Part shown: positions 55,884-64,000 of the stretch, piece by piece
How positions within the stretch are numbered: the first letter of the stretch is position 1
Layout: every line of letters starts with the position of its first letter
DNA from: Ulvibacter antarcticus
GTDB lineage: Bacteria; Bacteroidota; Bacteroidia; Flavobacteriales; Flavobacteriaceae
DNA length: 64,000 bases
Direction: 5' to 3'
Assembly: GCF_003688405.1 (NCBI RefSeq)
Contig: NZ_REFC01000013.1
Span: 434,001-498,000 of the forward strand
Notes under the pieces: model-generated
What the model was told of the DNA's origin: nothing
The model's database searches: none
The model's input: the letters and a program-made list of their open reading frames with translations, nothing else
Program-made: the position numbers and the translations under genes

Positions 55884-58800
55884 TTAAACTACTGTTGGTA
55901 ATACAACACATCCTTGATCTGCTGTAATTGGGGTCACTCCGTGTTCACTATACTTTACTGATGTGAGAATTACTTTGGCATTGGCAGGCACCACCTTATT
56001 TACCGGCGAAAAAATTGACGCGCCAGTTGCTGTTTTCCCACTTTGTTGATGCAATTGGAAGTCGGTGATATAATCTACATATCCCAATTCTTCAATATAA
56101 TTTATAACCGTGCTTTCATGTAAGGTGACACCAAATGTGATTTCTGCCGATTCTTCAAAAGCCCAGGGTGATAGTAATTTTGCAATGTCTTTTTGAAGCT
56201 GTTTGCTGTAAAAATTTTCATCCATTCCCAGATAAAACTTCGCGCTAAGTGTGACTTTCACTTCCTGATAAACAGGATTAATTATTTTAGCCACAACATG
56301 TAAAGTGTTTAGCAGGTTGATAAAACTTTCTATTTCATTCCGTTTGGCCTTACTTATACGAGGTTTGTATGCATCGTAGACGTTCTTGTTAACTATATTC
56401 GGTATAACAACTACGGTGACCTCTCCCGGAGCTAAGAATGAATTCGTAGTGGTATGATTTATACATTTTACTTTAAAAACATCCGGAAACTGTTGCAAAA
56501 CGAGATGCTCATAATCCCAAATGGTAATCGCTCTTTGCTTGTGGCGTAAACGCTCACTAACTCGACGATAGAACTCAGCATCTGTTTCTTTGTTTTTTCC
56601 ATCGAATGAATTGAAAGGCTGTTCTATTCCTTTGATCTGTGCGAGTCGGTTTGATAACTTTGCAATGGTTTTTGCAGGTAAACCAAATTCCAAATGGCTG
56701 AGGTCGTTATTATTATTGTCAAACTGGGCCAAAACTGCCTGTGCCTTTATATCGATTAATTGACTAACAGTATCATAATCTTTCGGGTTGTAAATCTGTA
56801 ACCAAACTAATCCGGAGGGTAATTTGGTGTTGTTATTGGTCGCTTCCTTCGGAATAGAGAGTCGTATGATTCCCGATTTTAGGAAATTATCTGTTTCATT
56901 TGAAACGATGAAATTTTGATTGAGTGATAACCATTCATTATTACAAAGGATAGACCATTCTAGTTTTTCATCTGGTCCAAATTCGTTTGGCGTTTCAGGG
57001 TTTTCACTGCCTTCCAATGCCTGAATCAACAACGCGACTTGTTGCAAGTTTTCAGCATTTTCCATGCCGATATAAAGCGATCCTTGATTGTAGGTAGGAA
57101 GCAGTTTTAAAACGCGATCTGCATTTTTTAAAACCGATTCTTTTTTCAACTCTAAAGATTCTTCAGAAACACCAAAGGGATGCTCGTGGAATAATGTTAC
57201 TTCCTTTTCTTTATGATTCGCAGTAGCTTTGTATGTAATCGATATCGATTCGATTTGCGGACTATACGGTTCATTTGGGATTAGAGTGTTGGTAGTATCT
57301 TCCTTAGACAATGCAACAGAAAATATCTTCGGAAACATGTCGTGTAAGAAAGAATGATTTAGTATAACTTTTATAAATCCTTTTTTAACTGCCGCGCTAA
57401 ATTTTTGAGTTGGTCTTCCGAAGTTAGGGGCACTTATACTCGTGATACTTCTTCCAATGATTTCTCCTTTACCTATAATTCCAATTTTCCGTGTACTTAC
57501 ATCCTGAAAACCCTTAGATGTCTTTTCTTCTTTAATACTGAATTGTGTAGTTGGAACGATATCCCATCCACCTTCATTGAAAAGATTATAAGAATTGATA
57601 TCCTGCCAAACCCCGTTGTGGAGCACTTTTAAGTCAATCTTAAAATAATCATCATTTTCAACGATTCTGGTCAGTCCAGTTTCTCCTCCAATAGATCCAT
57701 TAGAATCGACAGTGAGTGTGTATCTAGCTTTTCCAATGTTTGCTGCAAATTGGCTACGATAGGCGGTATAGGTACTTCTGAGATCTGGTTTGTCCTTCCA
57801 GCTGAGATCGATATTTATATCAGTCCAATCCTTATTAAGTGCCTCCGGTAAGCCAATAAAGAAATTTGAGCCATCAACTGGTTGCGGTCCGAAGGGATAG
57901 AATGGTTTGGAAGCATCGAGTACACCCAGATCATTTTCAACATCAATATCTTGTATGCCTTCAACCTCTATATCGATGGTTACATTTTTTACAGTAGTGG
58001 CGGAAAATATTTTCTGAAAAAGATAACCGTTAGTGTTTTTGCTGTCATTCTTAATTAAGAATCGGGCAACAGCATCGGTAGTGTTATAAGGCTCTAGCAA
58101 GACTTCGGAATTATATGCAACTACCGGATCGTCCCCTTCGTTGAGTGAAACAACCAATGTCAATTTCGAATTTGAAATGCTACATTCTGGAGTGAGGATA
58201 GTTCCTTCTATCCATTCTTTCTCTCCGCTGAAGAATACATTAATTGCTTTGTCAATTTCTGAAATTTTAATTTTTTGCGAAGTGAAAGTGCTAAGGTCAA
58301 AAGTGAAAATCACTATCCTTTTGCCTTCATTCATGAGTAAAACGGGTGATGCAATTCCAAAGCCTGTTCTTGCGAAAGGTAGATTAGGATATTGTTCTGA
58401 AACCGTTATTGCCGGATCTTTTGAAGGATATCCAAAAGGCCACCAATGCGTTTCATCTTCCGGGAAATCGGCGCCCAAACCATCGAATGAATTTGCAACA
58501 ATTGCGTTTTTTATTCCAACGCCATCTTGATGCAACACATTCCGAAGCGAAACAACTTGCGTTTTATTTACAATAAGCTCATTCTTGGTTTCGTAAGTTC
58601 GTTTTAATCCTAAAGCATCTTTCCCGGCATTTAGTTCTGTGCCTAGCTCTACTCGAACTTCTGTTGCTTTTTTTGCTAGTTCAAAGAGAATATGAACTTT
58701 ATCTTCTACCGCCTCATTGTTTTGAAGTTGCAATACTCTTTTATAATAAAAATCGAGATGCTTTTTAGTTAAGCCATTTAGTTGTTCTTGCGAAAATGAG

Positions 58801-59144
58801 GTCAGTTTTAAGAAGGCAGCAAACAGGGTTAAATGCGATTTTATATCACTTTTAATTTCTTCGGAAGAGACTTCAGAAGAACCGAGTTGTTCCAGTTTTT
58901 GAACGAATTGTTGTATTTCAGGTTCAGCAATAAAAAACTCCTCCCAATCTCCTGAAATGGCATTGGTTTCAGTCTCGAAATAATTAATTTCCTTAGAAAA
59001 CTTTAATGCAAAGCGCATCCAATCTTCAGTATTCAAATCATGAAGTTGCACACTAGCAGGATCCAACGCGCTCACATATCGTTCACTTTGTGAAGTACCG
59101 TTTCGCTGTAATAGCAGGTCGTTATGTTCGCATTTTTCGCTCAT
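55884..59144 (-). CDS. eCIS baseplate J-like protein (Afp11-like)
   Basis: A 1086-aa wedge component of the baseplate. The baseplate-J signature lies in the C-terminal third: DAEFYRRVSERLRHKQRAIT, then IWDYEHLVLQQFPDVFKVKC and GEVTVVVIPN, with the final strand-rich region FGVTLHESTVINYIEELGYV. The N-terminal 800 residues carry extra beta domains, making it large for the family. It follows the gp25 gene by 10 bases, the usual order in injection clusters. Confidence 0.9.
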   Translation of the reverse strand: MSEKCEHNDLLLQRNGTSQSERYVSALDPASVQLHDLNTEDWMRFALKFSKEINYFETETNAISGDWEEFFIAEPEIQQFVQKLEQLGSSEVSSEEIKSDIKSHLTLFAAFLKLTSFSQEQLNGLTKKHLDFYYKRVLQLQNNEAVEDKVHILFELAKKATEVRVELGTELNAGKDALGLKRTYETKNELIVNKTQVVSLRNVLHQDGVGIKNAIVANSFDGLGADFPEDETHWWPFGYPSKDPAITVSEQYPNLPFARTGFGIASPVLLMNEGKRIVIFTFDLSTFTSQKIKISEIDKAINVFFSGEKEWIEGTILTPECSISNSKLTLVVSLNEGDDPVVAYNSEVLLEPYNTTDAVARFLIKNDSKNTNGYLFQKIFSATTVKNVTIDIEVEGIQDIDVENDLGVLDASKPFYPFGPQPVDGSNFFIGLPEALNKDWTDINIDLSWKDKPDLRSTYTAYRSQFAANIGKARYTLTVDSNGSIGGETGLTRIVENDDYFKIDLKVLHNGVWQDINSYNLFNEGGWDIVPTTQFSIKEEKTSKGFQDVSTRKIGIIGKGEIIGRSITSISAPNFGRPTQKFSAAVKKGFIKVILNHSFLHDMFPKIFSVALSKEDTTNTLIPNEPYSPQIESISITYKATANHKEKEVTLFHEHPFGVSEESLELKKESVLKNADRVLKLLPTYNQGSLYIGMENAENLQQVALLIQALEGSENPETPNEFGPDEKLEWSILCNNEWLSLNQNFIVSNETDNFLKSGIIRLSIPKEATNNNTKLPSGLVWLQIYNPKDYDTVSQLIDIKAQAVLAQFDNNNNDLSHLEFGLPAKTIAKLSNRLAQIKGIEQPFNSFDGKNKETDAEFYRRVSERLRHKQRAITIWDYEHLVLQQFPDVFKVKCINHTTTNSFLAPGEVTVVVIPNIVNKNVYDAYKPRISKAKRNEIESFINLLNTLHVVAKIINPVYQEVKVTLSAKFYLGMDENFYSKQLQKDIAKLLSPWAFEESAEITFGVTLHESTVINYIEELGYVDYITDFQLHQQSGKTATGASIFSPVNKVVPANAKVILTSVKYSEHGVTPITADQGCVVLPTVV

Positions 59145-59154
59145 TTACAAATTT

Positions 59155-59565
59155 TTAAACATTAGTGCCTTCTTCTTTGTAGAAAGGATACACCAGGTTA
59201 TGTCTGGCATTTGTGATTCTAATGCGGTAGTTAACGACAATCAATAATTCGCCGTTTAACGCATTTGTTTCGTCAATTTCAATCTCATCAGCATCTATGC
59301 GTGGTTCGTAATAAAGGATTGCATTTTTAATGAGTTCCTTTACATAAGTTTTTAAAGTAAGGTCGAGTGATTCAAAGAGTAATTCGTCTAAATTGCAACC
59401 ATATTTTGGCAGCATCACTCGTTCTCCTAGTCGTGTTGCAAGTAATATTTCCAGGCTTCGCTTAATATCTTCTTCATCTGAAGTCATTATTACCGCCTTC
59501 GCATTTTTGCGAAATTCGGGTGGAAAACTCCAGCCAGTTCCTAAAAAACTTGTTTTTGAATTCAT
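59155..59565 (-). CDS. gp25/GPW-family baseplate protein (Afp9-like)
   Basis: A 136-aa protein with lysozyme-like gp25 fold. FLGTGWSFPPEF at the start, then SDEEDIKRSLEILLATRLGE and RVMLPKYGCNLDELLFE carry the conserved EIL-TR-GER pattern of the family. The length is standard. It links sheath and baseplate in contractile machines. It lies 2 bases after the PAAR gene. Confidence 0.93.
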   Translation of the reverse strand: MNSKTSFLGTGWSFPPEFRKNAKAVIMTSDEEDIKRSLEILLATRLGERVMLPKYGCNLDELLFESLDLTLKTYVKELIKNAILYYEPRIDADEIEIDETNALNGELLIVVNYRIRITNARHNLVYPFYKEEGTNV

Positions 59566-59567
59566 AA

Positions 59568-59858
59568 TTATCCTCCAATTAATACAGTTGGTAAACCAAG
59601 TACGATCGTCCCACCATGGGCTGTACTATCACCCATTCTCGCAGCGGGCATACCAGCAATCAAAACACTTGCTGAGCCTGTGATAATACTATCTGGCGGA
59701 CCAGTACATACTGCCATATCGCCGACCTTTGCAGCAGGTAAGCCACCAATTAATACGGTTGGTTCGCCTGGTGGTAAGATTGGACCTCCAACATGGGGTA
59801 CGGTTCCAGTTACTAATGGACAAACGTGCATATCATTTATTCGTGCTGCTGCTGGCAT
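59568..59858 (-). CDS. PAAR-domain spike tip protein (Afp10-like)
   Basis: A 96-aa PAAR protein that caps the VgrG spike. It opens with MPAAARINDMHVCPLVTGTV and repeats the cone-forming pattern PTVLIGGLPAAKVGD, SVLIAGMPAARMGDS and PTVLIGG. His and Cys residues suited to bind the tip metal are present (MHVC, AVC, AHGG). It has no C-terminal toxin extension, so cargo is probably carried elsewhere. Confidence 0.95.
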   Translation of the reverse strand: MPAAARINDMHVCPLVTGTVPHVGGPILPPGEPTVLIGGLPAAKVGDMAVCTGPPDSIITGSASVLIAGMPAARMGDSTAHGGTIVLGLPTVLIGG

Positions 59859-59898
59859 ATCTTTTTATTGTCAATTATTTATGTTTAATTATCAATGC

Positions 59899-61644
59899 TT
59901 AATTTATTTGAACAAGTGAACCTTTCAAAACGGCTACAGCACTGGTGGATAGTTCTGCTCCAGCACTGCCTTCTGCTTTGAATTGTGCATTCGCTTTTGC
60001 ACTTACATTAAGACCTTCTAGATTTAAATCTCCGGTCGCCTTAATATTAATATCACCGGCACTTTCCATGCTAATTCCTGAACTGTCCATCACCACTTTA
60101 TTCGAGTTTTCATCTTCGATGGTAATGGTTCCTGCATCTTCGTCCATTATAATCTTCTTACCACCTGGTGTTTCCAGGCTTACAGATTTCTTATCATCAT
60201 TGAAAATAAATTTCATTTCACTCCTTGTCACAAATCCTTTTTCATGATTGTCGTCTGAAGCTGTTAGTGGAGCAGGTTTTGCGCTACTATGTAGCATTCC
60301 AAGAATCACTGCATGGTTTGGGTCGTCATTAATAAAACCAATTATCACCTCATCTTCTATTTCAGGAAGAAAGAAGGAGCCTCTGTTTTCGCCAGCATCC
60401 AATGTTGCGATCCTAGCCCAGATACCTTGTTCTTCATTATTTATAATAGGAATTTGCACTAAAATGCGATCTTCCCCTTCAGGGTCGTCTTCCAATTGAG
60501 AAACCACTCCTATATGTAAACCATTGATGGCAGGTAGAAGTCCAGAGGCTAAGGGCTGATTTATATCGTAAGTTTCACTAAACCACTTAGGGTTCATTCC
60601 AAATTCTGCATCGACGGTCCAATTGCCATCTGTAATTTGATGACGAATAGCACTGATGAATACTTTTCCATTAAAGCGATCACCAACTCCTTCTAATTTT
60701 AGAGTCGTTCCGGGTTTTACTTCGGAAATGCCTTGGAATTTAACTCTACCTCGCGTTTTTGCCATTTGCTGAAATAATGCTTTCGAATCACTCCAGTCCT
60801 GCAATTGTGAGGCATTATAATTACCTCCATGCTTTAACTGAAGATTATCTAGTCCCATTACCGCGGCCAAATCGGAAGCCGATATATTTCCATTCAAAGG
60901 CAGATTTGGATTAGTAGCTTCTGCTTCTACGATTTCCTGATCGGTGGGATTCCAACCATAAGATGTGATGGTGTCAAACTGATTTCTGGCGTCCATTTCT
61001 GCGTCAAAATCTAAAAGCGTGGCTCCAAAAGCAACTGTTTCAATCTCCTCTTGTGTATGATCGGGTTTTGCGATTGTTATTTTGCCGTCATCTATCGTAC
61101 ATATTTTGCCATTGGCTTGCGCTCTTGTCATGATGAAATCCCAATCGGATGCCTGATACTGCACCATCTCTTTATTAGTGAAAGATGTAGCTTCTACATC
61201 AGATTCCAGCCCGTATTTATCAATGATTTCTTCCATAATGTCGCTATCGGTACTTTCATAGAAGTAGGCACTTTTACGTCCTATAGTCAACTTAACCGCC
61301 TCATCCCGACATTCAATTAATAAAATGGAAGTATTCTCTCTAATTTTTATATGTTGTTTAATTATGATGCCTTTAAAAATGGTAGCTTCATCACTATGAT
61401 ATCCTGTCTTGATCTCAATTTTATTGCCTGGAATAAGCAGATCCTCATTGCTAAGTTTAAAATCCTGCGAAGATGCTTCTCCATCGTAAAAGGCAATTTG
61501 CGCGAACGGGATTCGGTTTACCTCTTTTTCAACAGCGATATTTTTTACACGATAAACCGAAGGAATTTCTGTCCCATCAATTAGAATTTTGAAGGTGACA
61601 AGATCCGCACTTCGAGGAGTCGCTATTGTTCTACTGTTATTCAT
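59899..61644 (-). CDS. VgrG-like central spike protein (Afp8-like)
   Basis: A 581-aa spike. The N-terminal gp27-like hub (VTFKILIDGTEIPSVYRVKN; YYSDSDIMEEI-like region FYESTDSDIMEEII) is followed by a gp5-type OB fold (about 370-455). That fold has HIGVVSQLEDDPEGEDRILV and EIEDEVIIGFINDDPNHAVI. The C-terminus is a beta-helix needle with repeats such as GGKKIIMDEDAGTITIEDEN and GDINIKATGDLNLEG. It lies between the LysM protein and PAAR genes, the standard order. Confidence 0.94.
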   Translation of the reverse strand: MNNSRTIATPRSADLVTFKILIDGTEIPSVYRVKNIAVEKEVNRIPFAQIAFYDGEASSQDFKLSNEDLLIPGNKIEIKTGYHSDEATIFKGIIIKQHIKIRENTSILLIECRDEAVKLTIGRKSAYFYESTDSDIMEEIIDKYGLESDVEATSFTNKEMVQYQASDWDFIMTRAQANGKICTIDDGKITIAKPDHTQEEIETVAFGATLLDFDAEMDARNQFDTITSYGWNPTDQEIVEAEATNPNLPLNGNISASDLAAVMGLDNLQLKHGGNYNASQLQDWSDSKALFQQMAKTRGRVKFQGISEVKPGTTLKLEGVGDRFNGKVFISAIRHQITDGNWTVDAEFGMNPKWFSETYDINQPLASGLLPAINGLHIGVVSQLEDDPEGEDRILVQIPIINNEEQGIWARIATLDAGENRGSFFLPEIEDEVIIGFINDDPNHAVILGMLHSSAKPAPLTASDDNHEKGFVTRSEMKFIFNDDKKSVSLETPGGKKIIMDEDAGTITIEDENSNKVVMDSSGISMESAGDINIKATGDLNLEGLNVSAKANAQFKAEGSAGAELSTSAVAVLKGSLVQIN

Positions 61645-62334
61645 TTATGAAACTTTTTCAATTGGCGGAAAAATAATTTCCTGACCGGTTTTTAATTTTC
61701 TAAAATTTGAAATGTTATTTGCTTTGGCAACCTGCAGATAATACTTAGAATCGCCGTATATTCTGAAGGTCATTAGAGGCAAACTATCACCTTCTTGCAC
61801 AGTTCGAATGTGAGTAAGATCTGGGGAACTGTTATTCTCTTTAGCAACTCTAAGGTCATCTTCAACCGATCCTTTAAAATTTGTTTTTGCAATAGCTCGA
61901 AGTGGTGTCCCATCGGGAGCAAACAACTTAAACTCGATCGACATATCGGCCAATACGCCTTTAAATAGGAGGGAACCCCAACCTATCATCACGTAATTTG
62001 GTTTATGCTGCTCCCCATTGTAATCGAACACAATTCGTTTAAATTTTTCGATCTCCCCAATTATTCCATCACCCAACGGATTTTTAAGTCCTTTCATTAC
62101 TCCGGTGTGGTCGAATAGAAATTCCAACGAGAGATCTTGTGGCAAGGACCGAATGAATTTTGGCTGTGTTGCACTGGTTCCTATTCCCTGCGCTTCACTA
62201 TATTCTACTTTGTAATTAAAGGCATAGTTCTCCGGGTTGAGAAGCGAGGTAAATTTACCGTCTGCTATCAGCTCGTTAAACGTATCATCCTTATAGGCTT
62301 TGATCGTTAGTTTTTTTAGAAGACCGGTGTTCAT
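61645..62334 (-). CDS. LysM-domain baseplate hub protein (Afp7-like)
   Basis: A 229-aa protein. Its N-terminal part has the strand pattern of tube-to-hub adaptors (FTSLLNPENYAFNYKVEYSE). The C-terminal LysM module begins at HIRTVQEGDSLPLMTFRIYG and ends KLKTGQEIIFPPIEKVS. Such proteins join the tail tube to the VgrG spike in Afp/PVC particles. Its ATG abuts the stop of the small DUF5908-like gene. Confidence 0.91.
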   Translation of the reverse strand: MNTGLLKKLTIKAYKDDTFNELIADGKFTSLLNPENYAFNYKVEYSEAQGIGTSATQPKFIRSLPQDLSLEFLFDHTGVMKGLKNPLGDGIIGEIEKFKRIVFDYNGEQHKPNYVMIGWGSLLFKGVLADMSIEFKLFAPDGTPLRAIAKTNFKGSVEDDLRVAKENNSSPDLTHIRTVQEGDSLPLMTFRIYGDSKYYLQVAKANNISNFRKLKTGQEIIFPPIEKVS

Positions 62335-62496
62335 TTATCGTTCGTTTTTTCTGGTTTCAATTTGCATCATTTGTTCTACGCACATTCTTATAACCTTATC
62401 GGTCATCTGTCCTGGCTCCTTAGTTGAAGTAGCATTGGTTTGCTGATTATCATCCACATTTATTTTAATGTGTAATTCTTTTATTTCGATAGGCAT
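62335..62496 (-). CDS. Small eCIS protein, DUF5908-like (Afp6 position)
   Basis: A 53-aa ORF read on the minus strand. It starts MPIEIKELHIKINVDDNQQT and ends with a charged helix (CVEQMMQIETRKNER). The MPIEIKEL opening is the signature of the DUF5908 family as I recall it, found in Bacteroidota contractile injection clusters. It fits exactly between its neighbours: 1 base after the tube gene stop and 0 bases before the LysM gene start. Such perfect packing, together with the motif, supports a real gene despite the small size. Function is unknown. Confidence 0.85.
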   Translation of the reverse strand: MPIEIKELHIKINVDDNQQTNATSTKEPGQMTDKVIRMCVEQMMQIETRKNER

Positions 62497-62497
62497 A

Positions 62498-62938
62498 TCA
62501 AATAATTCTAAAGTAGTTATACGCTAATTCTATTGTTTCTATGGAGACTTTACTCTCTTCGGCGTTGAAATCTTCTACGCTCCATTTAACAGGATATGCA
62601 TGTACAACATTCCAAGTTAGTAGCGGTTCATGCTTCTCGTTAAGTAGTTTTACCGTGAGATCGATTGGCAGAAACTGAAAACCTTCAATTGCTGCCCTGC
62701 ACCATGCTATGAGAACTGAATCTTTTAATAATCCACGTTTTAAAACAAGATTAGGATAGGTTGTTCTCACAGGAAATTTATGCTTAAACCTATTTTCTCC
62801 ACCCTCCGCAAATTCTTCTGTTTCCAGATCTACTGAAAGCCCAGAAACAGATTGAAACTGTACATCGTTTTCCTGAGTTGTAATTCCGAGGAATTCAACT
62901 TTAAAATGAAAACTGACAGGTGGATAATAGGTACTCAT
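62498..62938 (-). CDS. eCIS tail tube protein (Afp5-like)
   Basis: A 146-aa phage-tail-tube (Hcp-fold) protein. The pattern YPPVSFHFKVEFLG, VQFQSVSGLSVDLETEEFAE and FPVRTTYPNLVLKRGLLKDS is typical of T4-gp19-like tubes in injection systems. It is a paralogue of the next upstream gene, sharing the order F-H-F-V, V-S-G-L, L-K-R-G and the late NAFPVK/HAYPVKW segment. Having two tube genes is usual; one probably forms the main tube and this one the hub-proximal ring. Its start overlaps the previous stop as TAATG. Confidence 0.92.
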   Translation of the reverse strand: MSTYYPPVSFHFKVEFLGITTQENDVQFQSVSGLSVDLETEEFAEGGENRFKHKFPVRTTYPNLVLKRGLLKDSVLIAWCRAAIEGFQFLPIDLTVKLLNEKHEPLLTWNVVHAYPVKWSVEDFNAEESKVSIETIELAYNYFRII

Positions 62939-63375
62939 TAATCGCCGTTTTGGATGATTAATCCTTCATGTGCAATTTCAAGACTTTCGATTGCAGTTTC
63001 ATTACCATCACCTTTTAGATCTGTGGATTGCACTTTTACTGGAAAAGCATTTTTAATTTTCCAAACAATCACGGGTTCGTGTTCTTCATTGAGCAATTTT
63101 ATAGTTACATCCCGGCGTTCAATGGTGTTTAATTTGACAGTATTCCACCATTGGAAAAATTCATTATCATTTTTAAAAGTCCCACGTTTTAGTGTGACAT
63201 TGCTGTATTTCTGCATCCCCGGCATTTTAATTTTGCTGTATTCAGGACTTGCACCGTGTCTGTATTCGATCAATTCGGTTTCTACATCCAGTCCGGAAAC
63301 TTCAGTAAAACCTATATTTGTTCCAGCCCAGTCTACTGAGAAATGGAACTTTACTAATGGATATGATTCGGCCAT
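62938..63375 (-). CDS. eCIS tail tube protein (Afp1-like)
   Basis: A 145-aa inner tube protein. It has YPLVKFHFSVDWAGTNIGFT, VSGLDVETELIEYRHGASPE, SNVTLKRGTFKNDNEFFQWW and WKIKNAFPVKVQSTDLKGDG, the full T4-gp19-like tube pattern. It follows the sheath gene by 98 bases. That gap is longer than others in the cluster and contains small inverted repeats, as expected where tube and sheath dosage are set separately. Confidence 0.93.
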   Translation of the reverse strand: MAESYPLVKFHFSVDWAGTNIGFTEVSGLDVETELIEYRHGASPEYSKIKMPGMQKYSNVTLKRGTFKNDNEFFQWWNTVKLNTIERRDVTIKLLNEEHEPVIVWKIKNAFPVKVQSTDLKGDGNETAIESLEIAHEGLIIQNGD

Positions 63376-63426
63376 TTTTAGTGTATTTAAATGTTAATAG
63401 TTTTATTAATAGTGTGTTGTTTATTC

Positions 63427-63475
63427 GACTACTTCAGAAGTAGAAAGACTAACAATTCTAAATTTTTTCAGAATT
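63427..63475 (-). promoter_or_regulatory. Inverted repeats between sheath and tube genes
   Basis: CTACTTC-A-GAAGTAG (63429-63443) and AATTCT...AGAATT (63454-63459 and 63470-63475) are two short inverted repeats. They lie in the 98-base gap after the sheath stop, the second overlapping it. They may form an mRNA-stabilising or partly terminating hairpin for these highly expressed structural genes. The stems are weak and AT-rich, so this is uncertain. Confidence 0.35.
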
Positions 63476-64000
63476 AAGCTTCCTGCATTTTATGAGAGAA
63501 TTTCAGCACAATAAATTCCGCAGGACGTACTACTGCCATTCCTATCTCAACATTCATAATTCCATTGAGAATATCATCTGATGTCATTGTTTCACCGAGA
63601 CCAACACGAACATAAAATGCTTGTTCGGGTTTTGCGCCGGCTAAAGCTCCTGCACGCCATTGAAGCGTTAGAAAATTTTCGATCATTGCCCGAATTTTAA
63701 CCCAGGTATTGGCGTCATTAGATTCGAATACAAATGGCTCACTGGCTTTCATTACAGATTCTTCAACCATATTAAAAAAGCGTCGAACAGAAATATATTT
63801 CCACTCGTTATCGTTTCCTGCTAATGTTCTTGCCCCCCAAACAATTATTCCTTTTCCTGTAAAAGATCGAATAGCATTTATGGATTTACCCGAGATATGA
63901 ATATTGAGATCTTTTTGGTCATCATGTGTGATTTTTTGAGTTGGCTCATAACAACTACTAACGGACTCGTTTGCTGGAGCTTTCCAAACACCTCGATTGC
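63474..64000 (-). CDS. eCIS contractile sheath protein, C-terminal part (cut by window edge)
   Basis: The minus-strand frame is open from the right edge (first complete codon at 63998) to the stop at 63474, giving 175 residues. It shows the highly conserved C-terminal sheath domain: GIIVWGARTLAGNDNEWKYI, SVRRFFNMVEESV, FLTLQWRAGALAGAKPEQAF and VGLGETMTSDDI. EIGMAVVRPAEFIVLKFSHK closes it. This is the part that packs on the inner tube. An internal Met at 63770 is not the start, since conserved sequence continues upstream. Further sheath paralogues and the tail-terminator gene may lie beyond the edge. Confidence 0.95.
   Translation of the reverse strand, partial: NRGVWKAPANESVSSCYEPTQKITHDDQKDLNIHISGKSINAIRSFTGKGIIVWGARTLAGNDNEWKYISVRRFFNMVEESVMKASEPFVFESNDANTWVKIRAMIENFLTLQWRAGALAGAKPEQAFYVRVGLGETMTSDDILNGIMNVEIGMAVVRPAEFIVLKFSHKMQEA

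Noticed and set aside
62954-63397. Plus-strand ORF (147 codons) opposite the tube gene
   Set aside because: It mirrors the strongly conserved tube protein and has no independent support.
39401-64000. Prophage interpretation of the tail genes
   Set aside because: No capsid, portal, terminase, integrase or lysogeny genes; the AAA+ ATPase, LysM protein and DUF4157 proteins are eCIS markers.

Overview
The window looks like a chromosomal segment of a marine-type flavobacterium (Bacteroidota, Flavobacteriia). The reasons are a SusC-type receptor, a Bacteroidota-style sugar utilisation locus, type IX secretion proteins (a CHU_C-type C-terminal domain, PorP/SprF, a PorE-like OmpA protein), an AT-rich genome, TAnnTTT-type -7 boxes, and many TAATG stop/start junctions. 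No rRNA, tRNA, CRISPR array, integrase or transposase was seen.

Layout. (1) 1-13.9 kb is a maltose/starch locus: the start of a divergent SusC receptor, a LacI regulator, an SLC45-like MFS sugar transporter, beta-phosphoglucomutase, GH65 maltose phosphorylase, a SusA-like GH13 enzyme, an esterase-family lipoprotein and two GH13 lipoproteins. Together these import and cleave alpha-glucans, phosphorolyse maltose and feed glucose 6-phosphate into glycolysis. (2) 13.9-18.5 kb is a glycolytic operon (pfkA, gap, a BadF-type sugar kinase, pgi). It carries a LacI-type operator-like palindrome that matches the one in the susC-lacI gap, so the two blocks are probably co-regulated. (3) 18.6-22.7 kb holds a small unknown protein, a 7-helix membrane protein, a two-component pair and yifB. 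(4) 22.7-31.7 kb holds an HTH regulator, a T9SS repeat adhesin, PorP/SprF, an OmpA protein and a broken pirin gene. It is bounded by the 3' end of yifB on the left and a second, synonymously diverged copy of that 3' end on the right, so it looks like an inserted or rearranged island. (5) 31.7-39.4 kb holds an M16 peptidase, a DUF2891 lipoprotein, an Nramp transporter and pxpABC (5-oxoprolinase).

(6) From 39.4 kb to the right edge, all on the minus strand, lies most of an extracellular contractile injection system (eCIS, Afp/PVC/MAC-like). In transcription order: sheath (partial), two tube proteins, a 53-aa DUF5908-like protein, LysM protein, VgrG-like spike, PAAR tip, gp25, two large baseplate proteins, a 1272-aa PKD protein at the Afp13 position, tape measure protein, two DUF4157 proteins (probable cargo, one with a nuclease-like C-terminus and one with a second metal-binding-like motif plus an OmpA domain), a muramidase and the AAA+ ATPase. 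No phage capsid or terminase genes are present, so this is an injection system rather than a prophage.

One further signal crosses the whole window: the octamer TTCCGAAG/CTTCGGAA occurs dozens of times, in all reading frames and also between genes.
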